Shown here piece by piece: positions 1-12,082 of a stretch of DNA of 64,000 nucleotides. A program made the position numbers and the translations under genes. This stretch comes from Sipunculus nudus. Its lineage: Eukaryota > Annelida > Sipuncula > Golfingiida > Sipunculidae. The stretch is from assembly GCA_026874595.1 (NCBI GenBank), contig CM049311.1, forward strand, positions 18,191,676 to 18,255,675, written 5' to 3'. Numbering within the stretch: the first letter of the stretch is position 1; every line of letters starts with the position of its first letter. The notes under the pieces are model-generated. The model ran no database searches, was not told where the DNA came from, and saw only the letters and a program-made list of their open reading frames with translations.

Positions 1-26
1 TGCTAGGCTTCAAATATAAAACCTAC

Positions 27-277
27 CACCGCGGTCCCTCTTGGAGCAAATGTATATATCCCAAAGGTGGGATCATGGTCGACCAGTGAAGACGAGGTAT
101 CGAACTTCTCACCAGATGGCGCTTTTAGGAACACTTCTATTGTTGTGCCGCTGTAATCAAATATGAACTCTGTGTTCTTCCCGATGGTAGAATCTAATAT
201 CACCTCTCCGAGAACAACCTGATTAGCATCCAACGTCAAAGCTTCACTCCTCACCGTCAGTTTTCTCCTACTAGGAT
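27..277 (-). CDS. CLCA exon 10: beta-rich domain after VWA (last exon in the window)
   Basis: The acceptor is TTTGTTGCAG. The exon encodes KLTVRSEALTL and VILDSTIGKNTEF, matching the VIVDSTVGKDT block of vertebrate CLCAs, then APSG. A donor GTG|GTAGGT ends it in phase 0 at 27, where family proteins continue with GTW. Further exons must lie outside the window. Confidence 0.85.
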
Positions 278-3200
278 CTGCAACAAATGGTTGGATGGGA
301 TTAATCTAGTTGTCAATAAGAATACGCGGAGCTGTGTTTTCCAGTGAGTGGACGGCAGTCAGAAGCTCATGAATTAATGAGCTTATTTTTGCATTAACTA
401 TTTCTGGTAGATAATAAGGCAAACTGGATGTTGTGAATCTTGACCGTAAGGCTCAGTCTTCCCATTAAGCCTGCAGAGCGCTCACCCTGGCCCATGAAAG
501 ATCTGATCGCTCCTCGACTGACATTAGAACTCATGATCTCCCCAGCTAAGTGATCTACCCCTAAACCACAAAAACCGCGATCGTGAGCTAATATTCAATT
601 GAATGGGGGAATGAAAAAGCACCAGTTTTGCATCTGAACCTTAGTTTAATATTGCTCGCCCCTCAATTCATATTTCTTTCGCTTTTGCAACCATATTACA
701 TAAGATGAAAATAAGATGAAAAGACTGTTTGAAGGTAGACTTTAAAATGATGATGATGATGATTAGTAGCAGTAGTAGTAGTAGTGCTAGTATTATCCGG
801 GAACTCTAAATGAAATTATATATGTGATTTCAAAATCTCTTCATGTCTTTCACACAATATTGTGCTTGAATGCATATTATGTATATTAATGTATTTTCAT
901 TCGTATATCAATGCTATTATAAAATACAAACATTATGTAAATGAGTATATATTGACCTACCAAGGTTTGTCTCTGCGATCGTTACAAATGCCTCGTTGAG
1001 GGCGTTAGATTTGTCCTTGGCCGAGTAGAGAAAGGACATCCCGCCGGTAGCAGCAGCCAGAGCGTCCAGTTTACTGTCCGTTTCATCCGTGATGGCTATT
1101 GAATGGATAACCACATTGGACGCCAAAACCTGGCGGGGGAAAAGGAAGATTATGATATAATGTTTATATTGTAATATATATTGTAATACATATATATTGT
1201 AAAATATTTTGTAATGTATAACCATATTTCACCTAAAAATAGTATACCATTTAAGTAAGGCTCATTAAATATTTTGGATATGTGAAAGGATAGTGAGGAG
1301 GTTAGGTACAGCTAAAAATAAATATTGAGATCAAATGGTTCTTCAATGAGATGATATATATTTGTTGCAAAACATAGAGCGCTGTGTGACCGCGGTGGAT
1401 GAGAATAATCGACAGCCAAATGCTTACAATGCTTACAAGTAAGGTAATAAGGCTTTAATGGGCATTAAATTCTAAAATATGTACATGTAAATCAGCTAAG
1501 TTTGTGTGACATTGACTTACCGTATCCCAAACGTTTCTGATGTACGGGGATCTGTTCTCCTTGCCATCAGATACAACAATCAAAGTACCCCCAGCGGTCA
1601 CTCCGGTCTGATTCAACAAGTCGAGGCCACCTTGCACACCTGTAGACAAAAAAGACAGTATACTAAATGCACACATTAAAATCTTGATTTTCATCAGTAT
1701 TTAAGCTGTATTACAGCAACTAATGAAGATAGGTCATAAAATTCATTAAGTAACACGAACGTATATATAACTACTTTCTTTATTAAACTGAAATATTAAG
1801 ACTCACTTTCTCCCGCTCACGGAGCCGTTAAACTTGTGTTGCAAGGCTAATAGAACAAAGCTAATAGAATACTGATACCTCGCGGCAAATCATATAACTA
1901 ATGTACGTATCCCGGACACCTGAGTGAAAAGAGCTGGCACAGAGTTACGTCTATCAGTATATGAAATCACGTTTTATCATTTGAGAAGCAGAATTAAATA
2001 CTAAATTCCAATAACATAGTTAGTTTGTATATAATGCAAATACATAGACAACTGAAACTGTCGCATTTGCATGAAAACAAAACTACTAACAATTCTGAAT
2101 TTGTATCGCACTTAAGCGTTGAACTGAGAACATTTGATTTTCAAACACAAATGCAGTTTTGTTATAGTGATATATCAGAAGGATACTCAAAAAAGCCTTC
2201 ATTCAGTGTCAGGCAAAAATGTGTCAATGGTATCTATGACTGGTTTTCGCAATACACCAATACGTAGCTATCTTGATACAAGTTGGCAAAATAGAATGTG
2301 AGTGAAAATGTGTTTTACGTGCATCTGCATTTGCAGAGTGTTTACATCTTATTCGAGTCATTCGAGTCATTTGCCTTGAATTCGAATGTACTCAACCAAT
2401 TTCGACCAAAATTTAAAACGCTAAAAGTATTTTCAACTATAACTCTCTGCGTATATAACCAGCCTCCATAATAAAAAACCTAAATTTGTATATCAAGAAA
2501 TCTTAATTTTTTATCCTAAATATTGTGAACAGCTGCTGCCAGTGACTGTGTTTCTTTGATACTAATAGTTATTCAGAGATCCTCCGAGCCGTTGCATGGG
2601 TGTCCTTAAAACATTCACTGAAAAATTAAAAACAATAATAAATGTTTACAAAAAAAATTCAAAGTGTACCTCCGCCGATTGTAGTACTGCCGTGTGCAGT
2701 GGTGGGGAGGCTGTCAATGATATCTCGCCTTGATGCCTTGGATACGGTTGTCAGGGGTTGCTGGAGGGTCACGCTGCTGCTGAACCAAACTATCCCAATC
2801 TCCTCTCCATCCTCTGCCAAGTTAGCGATGAAATGTGAGCAGGACTAGAAGAAACAGAATGTGTTATAAAAATTATCGTTATTAATAAAAAGGATTTTTT
2901 TTTCAAAATACGATGGTTATCTCGAAGGTGTGTGTGTAAGAGAGGGGGAGGGAGTCAGCGAGGAAGACAAGCACAGAAACAAACAGACTGACAGAAAGAT
3001 ACAGTCTCAATCGTAATGAAACAGAAGGAAAGGAGATAAATATATACAGAAAGACAAAAAAATATATTTATTCGTCTTTGTATTAAATAAACGAGAGGGA
3101 GGCAGACAGACAGAGATGGACAGACCAACTGACGGGTGGAAAGAAAATGTCGATCGTCTCGGACAGTCTTTAACAGACAGAGAGACAGATAGACAGACAG

Positions 3201-3324
3201 ACCAAACAAGAGATACTGACTGACTGATATAAAAGATAATTAAACAATCTCGATAGTAATGAAACAAACGATAGGGAATAAACAGAAAGACAGAAAAAGA
3301 AATATATTCATCCGTCTTGGTAAT

Positions 3325-3376
<52 letters not shown>

Positions 3377-3414
3377 GAGAAAATGAGAGTCGTCTCTGCA
3401 GTAATAAAAAAGGC

Positions 3415-3446
<32 letters not shown>

Positions 3447-3859
3447 TACAGAGAGTGCGACATATAATATTGAACTAATTTTATCAGCCTGTCGCCGCGT
3501 GTCACTAACCTGTCCCAGTTTGCCTATCCTGTCCTCGTTCTTCATGCTGCCTGATACATCCAGCACCAGGACGGTTCTCCGGCCGCCTTTCTGCCGGACT
3601 ACTTTAAAGCTAGGAACGGTGGTCGGAACATCACGTGGGGGGTTGGCGCCCCCACTGAAATCAGGATGCGCGCGCATTACCTGAAAATATCACAAATGTC
3701 ACGAAATCAGCTAAGAAAATAAATGCCGAAACACGATTCTTTTAAACCTTAACATAAATGTTTATGTAAGCATACGCTGATCATTACTGCACTAGAGACA
3801 AACTCAGAAAGAAACATCCCAAATATATCCTAAAACTGCTGCAAATTAATATCATAAAG

Positions 3860-3909
<50 letters not shown>

Positions 3910-6900
3910 TTCAGATTATATATTTTTAAATCATTTTGTATGATATTGTACGTCCCCTACTTCCAGGAGCAACGAAATGCAAAGGTTCATAAACACACGT
4001 TAAAATTGTTAAGGCCCTTTGTAAGTACCCAATAAACTTACAAAGTTGATGGCCTTCAAGCACCCATGCAGCTACAGTATGGCAATGTTGAGTAGTTTAG
4101 TAATGATAAAGTTCTCTGTACTCACCTCCCAGACACTGCGACTCTGACAGTGTATGTTCTGGGGGCTTGGTGGCTCCTGGCTATGGAGGGTCAGCGGAGA
4201 TGATGCGTCTTTATCACAGAAATCCGATATCTGTAATTATCATATACAATTAATTATGTATACATTGATCAATTCAGCTATCGGCACATAGCAGGGTTCC
4301 GTTTTCGAAGTAAGGTGTTCACTATGAATTATATTGATACAGAGATAGGTCTTAAGAAAAGCTTCTGTGGGGTGACAAAAAATAGTTTTTTTTTTTCTTT
4401 TGTTGTTACAATGAAATGAATACTTTATAGCTGGAAAGTGTAGCTCCTATCATTTAAGTTCATTTTACTACAATATAATATTTTGAATGAGTATTCATGT
4501 TTACAAATCTGATTGTCTTTAAAACATTCCTGTAATGAGGGTATTATACCTGAATATTTATTTTGAGAATAGATACAAAGGTGCGACTCAATGAATGCAA
4601 ATATTCGACATGAAAGACGTGACATATATACATATTGGTAATATATAGGAGCATATATACACTTAACAACGCGCAGGATATTCTAACCATAAGCGACTTA
4701 ATTATTTAGGAAAACCTTTGGTAAATATAAAAGTATACTCACGTATGGCAGGTATTGTCTGTACATTAGGGAGGCATACTTCCCGGACAGGTCTTTTCTG
4801 TCCTCAAATAGACAGTTCTTATCTGGGAGACCATTATCATAGTCACAGCCGTAGTCACTGATAGCTTGATTATAGAACTCTCCTGCCAAAAGAGTATTAA
4901 TAATTAGTAAACTGCTGAGCAGACAAATTGTTAAATGTATCTAATTTACGTCTCAGGAATTAACTGGGTTTTTACGGCAACAAAAGGCCGTATGGTTCTG
5001 CCATCTCTCGACGCCTTTTTTACTAATTTATATTCAGATCTGGCTTCACTCACACGAGTGTAACTTTTTACGCAGCTTCAATGAAATATTAACACACAGT
5101 TTTACAGATCATAAAATCATATGATATGTTAAAGCACTCTAGTAAACAACTGACACCAAGAACTTTGTAGAAGATTTCTTAACAGACGAACCTGCACTTG
5201 GAATAAACAATAATAATTAATAATAGAAATACAAAATTTTTTTGTTATAAAGAGGTTTTGAGAGTCATCATCTTTGCGGAAATTCATCGTGCAGAACCGT
5301 GCTAAATAGTGCTACTTATTTTAATTCATGAGAAAATTGTGCTCGTTTCGCATGCTACAATAATTGTAACCATCCTACCAGATATTGCCATGGAACATCT
5401 TGTTCCCTGAGTCTCCCCATCCTGGTCAGCGAAAAATGGTTGTCCTTCATCCCGAGCAAACTCGTCGAAAACTCCGTACCGCAGGTGTCCCCATTCATGC
5501 ATCAACACCTAAACAATGAAAAATAAAAAGAAACTCTCTGTGAGGCTTCAACCGAAAATTAGTTGTTCTACGGATTTGCCGCTTCCAATTTTCTTGTTTT
5601 TTTTTTTTTGTTTTTTTGCAAAAGCCCTGGTCCGTGGTAATGTTGCCAGTTTGTCTCGATTCATTAAAATTATTTTACGAGGTTTGTAAAATTGACCAGA
5701 TTGTGTGTTGATTATGTACACCATTTCAAGTACTGAGACGATTTCACGTGTTGTGTCTCGACCAATAGCAATTAAAACAATCGCTCGATCACATCAGATT
5801 TTTGTTTCCAGTATCCATAGAATATAATTATTAATTGTATGGTCTAATCTGAGAAAAAAAAAAAAACGCTTACTATGGGTTGATAAAGACTGGCGTGAAT
5901 ATTATGGGTTCTTCAAAATTGTACACCTTACTCAGACTTATTTAGTCTTAATCTACCTCCCTAATAAAAAATTATATAATCAAACCATTTTCTGAAAGCA
6001 ATCAATTTTGCCCACCTTATTATAACCTCCAAGTTTATCGGCAGTGCCCGGTTTCAGGAGAAAGTCTGGAGTGAGATGCATGTAGTGCCCAGGCTCGCCG
6101 CAAGGTGTCGTTTTGATCACGAAAGGCACGTCACCGGCTTGGTGTTGTGGGTCCGCTTTGTCTATCAGGACGTCACTGATGTCCACTGAGTGTTTTTTCA
6201 CAGGCTCGTAATCCACTTGGTCAGACCACGTACGGGGTACCAGGATCGTAATATCTTGTAGGTAAACTCGTTTTCTAAGATACATGAGAAGGGTATATTT
6301 AAAGGAAATGTCAGAACTGCACACAACTGATAACCAAGCGTTCACCCCCAAAATAAAATTATGTCTGTCGGGAATACTTATAAAACAGTTGAAGGTCATG
6401 GGACCAAGGTCACCAAAGACAAAAGACGTTTGATGTTAAGTTTGAACCATCACCAGTTGATCCTGAGTTATTTATACAGAAATATAACTAAATTTTGCAA
6501 ACAAATTCCAGAGCCAATTATATATGTTGTATACCTTTGATATGAGTAATGGATGAATATTAAAATTTAATTATGGGCATAGTTGTTTTTCAGTCTGTGA
6601 CGGGAAAAAATGTTAGAACTGCAAAAACCGTGATTTACAGCGGTTCAATTTCCACTTATAACTGCATAAATGGGAGCCAAGTGCACGTTATACACTGTGG
6701 AAAATTATAAAAACATATATACAACATCTGCCCTCGCATGCGTTTGTAGGCTTCAATAAGCTTATTTAATTCGGGTATTATTTAATGTGACTCAGTGACC
6801 CAAATAGATTTACATAGAGTTCTCACAACAAACGCAAAGTGGCGACAAGTTCAAAATATATGAATTGATTATCAAAGCGTTCTATTATCAAAGACTATGT

Positions 6901-7285
6901 ACCATGGCGATTGACTTAAACATAATGTGTATATATATATTCGATCTCAACCTCGTGTTACTTTTGGCTGCTTTGCGTGTCCGCACTGGCTGACATTTAG
7001 TCATGTTTAGTAAAATCCCGTAACACTTGGTTTATCACATCATTATTTCAATCAGCTGTTAAAATATGGACACTTGTTTATAAATTTATGTGAACGATAC
7101 GCGTGTAGCTATAGATCATGGCGAAGGTATCCCGCTGAGCATTATACACACTGGTTCTCATTAACGTAATTACGTATTACGCAATCTGACCAACTCTACC
7201 AACATGTTAGCCCTGCGTGTACGGAAAACTGATTTTCTTTTGTAAAGTCAGATCCGTAGTGAGCTACCCATCAAAAATGTGCATT

Positions 7286-7353
<68 letters not shown>

Positions 7354-7654
7354 GCATATGAAAGTGTACAGTAATGAAACTTGAAGTAAACATGACTGAT
7401 GGCAGATATTTTCAAATCTATGTGTAGGCTTGAATGCTTTTTATATTATCTGGAATGTTTTCCATCAATATTACACGCAAAGTCGGATGGGGGAGGGGGA
7501 GGGGGGGCATGGCCCCGTACGCCCTTGGTTTGAACTATGGAAAAAGCAATAAAGAACTGACGCAAATTTCTTATTAACTAGAATGAAACCAAAACCATAT
7601 CTTGCAAAATATTTTTTTTGTATATTTTGTGGCATGAAAATATAGAAATATAAA

Positions 7655-7697
<43 letters not shown>

Positions 7698-8034
7698 TTA
7701 TTATTATTATTAAATATTTAACATTATTAATAATAACAATTTTATTCCGACAGATGATTACTTGCCATACAGTACTGTTTATCAACGTATAAACTTTATC
7801 AGACTTTACCATTGATACCGACCTGGTGATCTGATGCATGAAGCTGGAGAGTCCAGTGAACACATCCTTTATTCTCTGTATCAGCGCGGCATCCTCCGGC
7901 ACGGAGTCTCCTATAGCGACGAGTACCCCTCTGTATCCGTTATTCTCCAGACTGATGGAGCCACGCCCACAAGACTGTACAACCACTGACTGCTGAATCA
8001 AAAGAACTAAAAGTGTCAGCACCAAGTATGTCAT
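27..8034 (-). CDS. CLCA family protein (calcium-activated chloride channel regulator-like), whole gene span, 3' partial
   Basis: Ten exons join in one open frame of 1731 nt (577 codons) and run off the left edge. Residues 1-20 are a hydrophobic signal peptide. Residues about 25-270 match the CLCA N-terminal domain: a GYRGVLVAIGDSVPED block, a TILVPRTW block, then HEWGH at 161-165 followed by GVFDEF, and Cys-rich segments. Residues about 317-490 are a VWA domain with the MIDAS DVSGSM at 323-328 and a VVSDGKEN block. Residues 494-577 open the beta-rich domain after the VWA. Known of the family: CLCA proteins are secreted, self-cleaving zinc metalloproteases that modulate calcium-activated chloride conductance; they are not channels. 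The later exons (rest of the beta domain, FN3) should lie beyond position 1. Family assignment is firm; the ortholog is unknown. Confidence 0.92.
746..785. repeat. (TGA)n/(TAG)n microsatellite
   Basis: Trinucleotide repeats ATG/GAT then AGT in a CLCA intron. Confidence 0.8.
961..1129 (-). CDS. CLCA exon 9: end of VWA
   Basis: After CCCCGCCAG the exon encodes VLASNVVIHSIAITDETD and LAAATGGMSFLYS, matching the VALG..A..EL..L...TGG segment of the family. The donor is G|GTAGGT, phase 1. Confidence 0.9.
1521..1639 (-). CDS. CLCA exon 8: VWA strand with SDG
   Basis: The acceptor is TGTCTACAG. The exon encodes VQGGLDLLNQTG and GGTLIVVSDGKEN, matching the LLTDGEDN segment of CLCA VWA domains. The donor is ACG|GTAAGT, phase 0. 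Confidence 0.9.
2670..2844 (-). CDS. CLCA exon 7: VWA core
   Basis: The acceptor is TTCTTCTAG. The exon encodes EIGIVWFSSSV and later HGSTTIGGG, the VWA segment holding the Thr of the metal site. The donor is G|GTACAC, phase 1. Confidence 0.88.
2950..3240. repeat. GACA-rich low-complexity tract
   Basis: Irregular GACAGA repeats in a CLCA intron. Translated in reverse they give spurious Cys/Ser/Leu-rich ORFs. Confidence 0.75.
3328..3435. repeat. (GA)n microsatellite, interrupted
   Basis: Two GA runs separated by about 40 bases, 75 bp from the donor of CLCA exon 6. Confidence 0.88.
3510..3680 (-). CDS. CLCA exon 6: VWA MIDAS
   Basis: After TTTTCAG the exon encodes VMRAHPDFSGG, then RTVLVLDVSGSM and DRIGKLGQ. 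The DxSxS metal-site motif is at 3543-3560. The donor is CAG|GTTAGT, phase 0. The intron that follows is full of GA and GACA repeats. Confidence 0.92.
3862..3908. repeat. (AT)n microsatellite
   Basis: Uninterrupted TA repeat of about 47 bp in a CLCA intron. Confidence 0.9.
4126..4230 (-). CDS. CLCA exon 5: linker to the VWA domain
   Basis: The acceptor is ATTACAG and the donor GAG|GTGAGT; the 35 codons begin and end in phase 0. The segments ISDFCDKD and CQSRSVWE match the conserved FC...C..RS.WEV of CLCAs. It lacks a start codon, so a simple ORF scan would miss it. Confidence 0.88.
4743..4882 (-). CDS. CLCA exon 4: Cys-rich segment
   Basis: The acceptor is TTTTGGCAG. The exon encodes GEFYNQAISDYGCDYDNG and then ASLMYRQYLPY, corresponding to the region that ends in ASIMFAQ.. 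in vertebrate CLCAs. The donor is TAC|GTGAGT, phase 0. Confidence 0.85.
5379..5508 (-). CDS. CLCA exon 3: HEWGH zinc-protease motif
   Basis: The exon starts GTG TTG ATG after TTGTTTAG. It encodes HEWGHLRYGVFDEF; HEWGH lies at 5485-5499 and corresponds to HEWAH in vertebrate CLCAs. The Glu in GVFDE is a likely third metal ligand. The donor is G|GTAGGA, phase 1. Confidence 0.92.
6016..6274 (-). CDS. CLCA exon 2: N-terminal domain
   Basis: The acceptor is ...TATCTTAG. The exon encodes KRVYLQDITILVPRTW, CGEPG and HLTPDF, all hallmarks of the CLCA N-terminal domain. It ends in phase 0 at AAG|GTGGGC. Confidence 0.9.
7292..7351. repeat. (AT)n microsatellite
   Basis: Uninterrupted AT repeat of about 60 bp in CLCA intron 1. 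Confidence 0.9.
7655..7713. repeat. (ATT)n microsatellite
   Basis: Nearly perfect ATT repeat in CLCA intron 1, about 110 bp from the exon 1 donor. Confidence 0.9.
7823..8034 (-). CDS. CLCA exon 1: signal peptide and N-terminal domain start
   Basis: The ATG at 8032-8034 opens a signal peptide (MTYLVLTLLVLLIQQ) ending near QSC. The exon then carries the CLCA block with VPED and DVF. The donor is AG|GTCGGT. The exon ends in phase 2, and joining to exon 2 restores an Arg codon. Confidence 0.85.
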
Positions 8035-10314
8035 TTTCTCTCTACGGACGCTGAGAGAGCTGACTGTGTGAACAACTGAGCGAAATTAAACCAAAATGAA
8101 GTGAAGCCCCGATGTGGTGCTTGTCAAGTCTCTCTCTCTACCACTTCCGCGTCCGGCTAGGTCACATAGACTTAATATGCAGATTGTATATTAGTAACAA
8201 TATTAATCCATCACGCCATACTCTTATCCAAGGTTCCGTTCTCTTATAATAATAACAGTAGGTAAAATCGTTTGTTATTCGGTCACCAGCTGTTCATCAA
8301 GGCCTCACGGGTTTCACCTAATATGGACAGTATATAACAGATGCTTGTTGACAGGTTTTCATATACCGGACATAAACGATTCTGTCCACATCTGAACTCA
8401 AATATCAGCGTCTCTCACATTCATGGAAGTGTTATTACGTGAGTGTTTTCCGCTTGAGTGACCCCACCCCTGCAACCAGAGGTTATGCCCGGGCCTGTGT
8501 GGACCAGTGGGGACACGCCTGACTGAACAAATAACAAAGTTCAAAACTTATAAGCCTAATTAGTGAGAGTTTCTGTTGTGACATGTTTTAGATATTATGG
8601 TTACTAAGTTGGGAGGGGCGTCTGACGTCATAACAAGATTAAAAAGCGCCTGCGTTAGTAAGTCTCGCTAGACTGGATTAAGCAGAGGCAGTGGCTTGTA
8701 CTTCCATTATCGCGTTGACAGTTGTGATGAGTTTTATTTATACTTCCTTTAATAGATATTTCTCCAAAACATTCATTCAAACCCTGACAACAGTTGAACA
8801 TGCATACTATAATATGACCTTAAGATATATGGTAACGTTATATTCCTGTCGGTGCAATTGAAGTCTTAACATTCATATGATGTTGGATGTACGATTAGTG
8901 GTTATTTCTGCGTCAGTGTGGATTTATGTGTAAAATGAATATATTTCGACACACATCGAATAAAAATAGAAAACGTCCCATCTGCACAGTTAGGTCACAA
9001 ATGTCCTTCAGTGCCAGATCTAAAAAAGACCATATCTAATGATAGACGAATCAGATGACATGATATCATTTGCGAGAATTTTTTTATTTTCTGCATATAT
9101 CCACGGCTGAGATGTTCAGGATTGATAGGCGGCATACTTAGATAAAGAACGAATTTCTGGATTGGCTGACACGGAATTTCTCACACTTGATCAGAATCAC
9201 TACTTTAAGATTAACTCTTAATTGGTGAACTCGGGGAATGCGATGAACATTTAAAGGGACTGAAAAAAGAATTTATTGCCAGATATTATAATTTGCTCAT
9301 TAAAAGGAAGTTCAGTTGTGTCAGTAAATTAGCACTCGGTAGTGGTCAGAGAATTCGCTATTCTGTCATCTGTGTATGCACAACTTATTACACCAACGGA
9401 AGTTTTACCACATTGTGGTATAACTATTTTATCAATGGATATCTGAATATTGCTATATTTACACACGCACATATACATACGCACAACAGACAACACGCAC
9501 CCAAGTGTGTGTATGTAGGTGTAGGTGTTGCATGGTTAATGTAGTATATAAATTTCATTCATAAACTTCATTTTCGATTTCCATCGGTTTTATTCAGGAA
9601 GTATTACATAAATATCTGTTGGAATCACAACCATATGATGGGAAATCTTTTAACCACAATACATTTATAATTCTTGTTGCTTTGACACGTGCTTATTGTA
9701 CCTCTGTCATTGAAAAACTTCCTGTGGAGGAACAACTTTGCAAAGGTTTAAATGTGGTCACGGACTGTTTTTTTCTTATTTTTGAAATATTACTGGGCAT
9801 AAGGAATTCTTAATTACAATTTTCATATCTTATGAAGAAACAAAAACAAGCATTCCTAACCTGTACTAAGATCATCTTGCTATATTACACAAACACATTT
9901 TATTAACATTTAGGAAAACGATGATCGCCATTTTGACATTGAAATAGGAAGGAACAATTATGGCCTTTGGAATCTGAAAAAAATGTGTGATTATGATGAA
10001 TCTTACAACGATATTTCGTTTTATTTAATACATTTGTATTTTGTCCCAGGCTCGACCATTTCAGAACTGATTTTAACAACATTAAGGTATGTCCATAAAG
10101 ATACATTTGGTATAATTAAGTGCTGCCCTCTACTATTTACTTAAATCCAAATACATGTATTTATTGCAGGTTAGCGGTTTAAGGAATATTTAGCTATTAT
10201 TTCTTGTTTAGACATTTAAAGTTTACATTTTAAATCAAACAACATATGAGACAGATTTCTAAAAAAATTACTCGTGTCCACTTCTAAATTAAATGGCATA
10301 AAAGTGTAGTTATA

Positions 10315-10690
10315 GGGTGTCCAGACCTGATTACGCTTTGGTCACACTGGAATGATCTTTCGACCTTTTTAAAATTTTAATTTCCAGTTTGAAAAAAAAA
10401 ATTATAATGCGAAGATATATTAAAAAAAAAATACTTATAACTGCTTCTACTGATAATAAAAGGTATTCCTTACGGGACACCTTGCCTCAGGTTATGGTCA
10501 CACTCGAATGAACTTTGTATTTTTAATGATTTTATTTTAATTATATATTTTACATTTCACGTGTAGTGATATTTCAAACACCATCGTTCATATTCACTTC
10601 GAATTGACAAGGCCTTTAAATGCCTCAAAGGTCTCCTAATCTGATTAGCCTTTGGTACACTTGAATAATTCTTCGATGATTTATGAATGT
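10315..10690. repeat. Degenerate tandem repeat, about 155-bp period, three copies
   Basis: A block of the type CCTGATTACGCTTTGGTCAC, then ACTTGAATGA, recurs near 10325, 10482 and 10635 with clear divergence between copies. Confidence 0.5.
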
Positions 10691-11532
10691 TTCAGGTTTA
10701 TATTTAATATTTGATGCAATATATCGAAAGGGTTATTAGGATCCACCTTAATAAACAAAGCATGTATGTCTTTAGTGGCTCTTTACCCGATTGGGTGTAA
10801 TGTGGTTTTGGCAAAACTCTTAATTTTTATTCTTTGGTAAATCTGTCCAGTTTCCCTTTGTTTTAAAATTGGCCAATGTACACAATTCTCATAAATCCAT
10901 CCTATGGAGATTTTCCTTCCAATTTGCAGTAGTAGTGGGAATTGTGGACTCGTATATGATCTGACACTATATTGGGGCGAGCCGTTATACTTTGGAATAT
11001 AGGGTTAGCTGAAGTAAAAGAAAAGGGTCTTATGTACCAATTATTAAAATAAATCATGTTTGGGAAAGTCCGCTTTACAAATACTGCCGTTGTAATCTGC
11101 AATGTATGTGATGGACATGGGAGATTTTATTGAATCCCATTCAAACTGAAAATAAATTATACAATTTATAGTATCATAAAATTGTGCCTGTGTTGATGCC
11201 TGTAGGGATTTGATACAATGTTGTGACATATTTATATACACACGTTTTCTTTATATCACGGTTTTTACTCTATTTTACCATGGTGTCATGAAAAACAAAA
11301 ATTCCGAATAATTACAAATATTTTATTCCATATTATATCTACATGCCTCAGTTCATACATTAAATAACATACTGAGTATTATCAACATATTATTATTTGC
11401 ATTTTTGCAGGGTACGATTTCTCATGATGTCAAAGATATCTTACATCAAGTTGGGTATTAATAATATTAATGACGCACGCCACATCTATTGATTTATTAA
11501 CTATTAACATTTTTATATGTAAACACTATACA

Positions 11533-11536
<4 letters not shown>

Positions 11537-11575
<39 letters not shown>

Positions 11576-11578
11576 ATA
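11537..11578. repeat. (AT)n microsatellite
   Basis: AT repeat with one interruption, in the spacer between the two genes. Confidence 0.88.
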
Positions 11579-12047
11579 AGAAATTATATTATATAGTCAA
11601 TAACATGCTTATTAACTAGTACTTTTTTTGTTAATGAGACGTAAATGTAGTGAGCTATGACGTCATTCTTGATTAAAGCCCTACAATTCTTACTCCTAGG
11701 TTTAACCAATAACATCCCAGATCCTTCTAATAATGTACAACTTAACTGATTATTGACCATGGCAGTATAATAAGACATGGTGTGCTTTAAAAGTATAAAA
11801 TCACTCACATGCCAGATGGGCTATGAACTTAATGAACCAACTAAAATCTTGACAATTTATGGCAATCTCGTAGACACTAAAAGTTTACGAACATTAATTA
11901 ATTATTGACGCTTTGGATATTACAGGTCCATTAAATGTCCTGATGACCAGAGCTCTGAGGGGAGCTTCTAGGATCATGAATCTGATCCTCGTGTCCTGAT
12001 CGATGGTAGCGCCTCCTGTTCGTAATGACATCAGATGAATCGCAACA

Positions 12048-12082
12048 TCATGACCAGCTGTCCGACAGAGGTCGCTCGTCAT
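12048..12082 (-). CDS. Possible alternative last exon of the RPTP gene
   Basis: A good acceptor (TTTTCACATTTCAG) enters in phase 1, as both preceding junctions require, and gives DDERPLSDSWS then TGA. It could follow the exon ending at 14446, or exon 13493-13578 if a weak GTGCCC donor near 13506 is used. Unproven. Confidence 0.25.

Larger units (their letters stand above)
6275..7822. other. CLCA intron 1
   Basis: Contains (AT)n at 7292-7351 and an (ATT)n tract at 7655-7713, close to the donor of exon 1. No coding segment seen. Confidence 0.7.

Noticed and set aside
2955-3677. Cys/Ser/Leu-rich ORFs in the CLCA intron
   Set aside because: They are translations of GA and GACA microsatellites.
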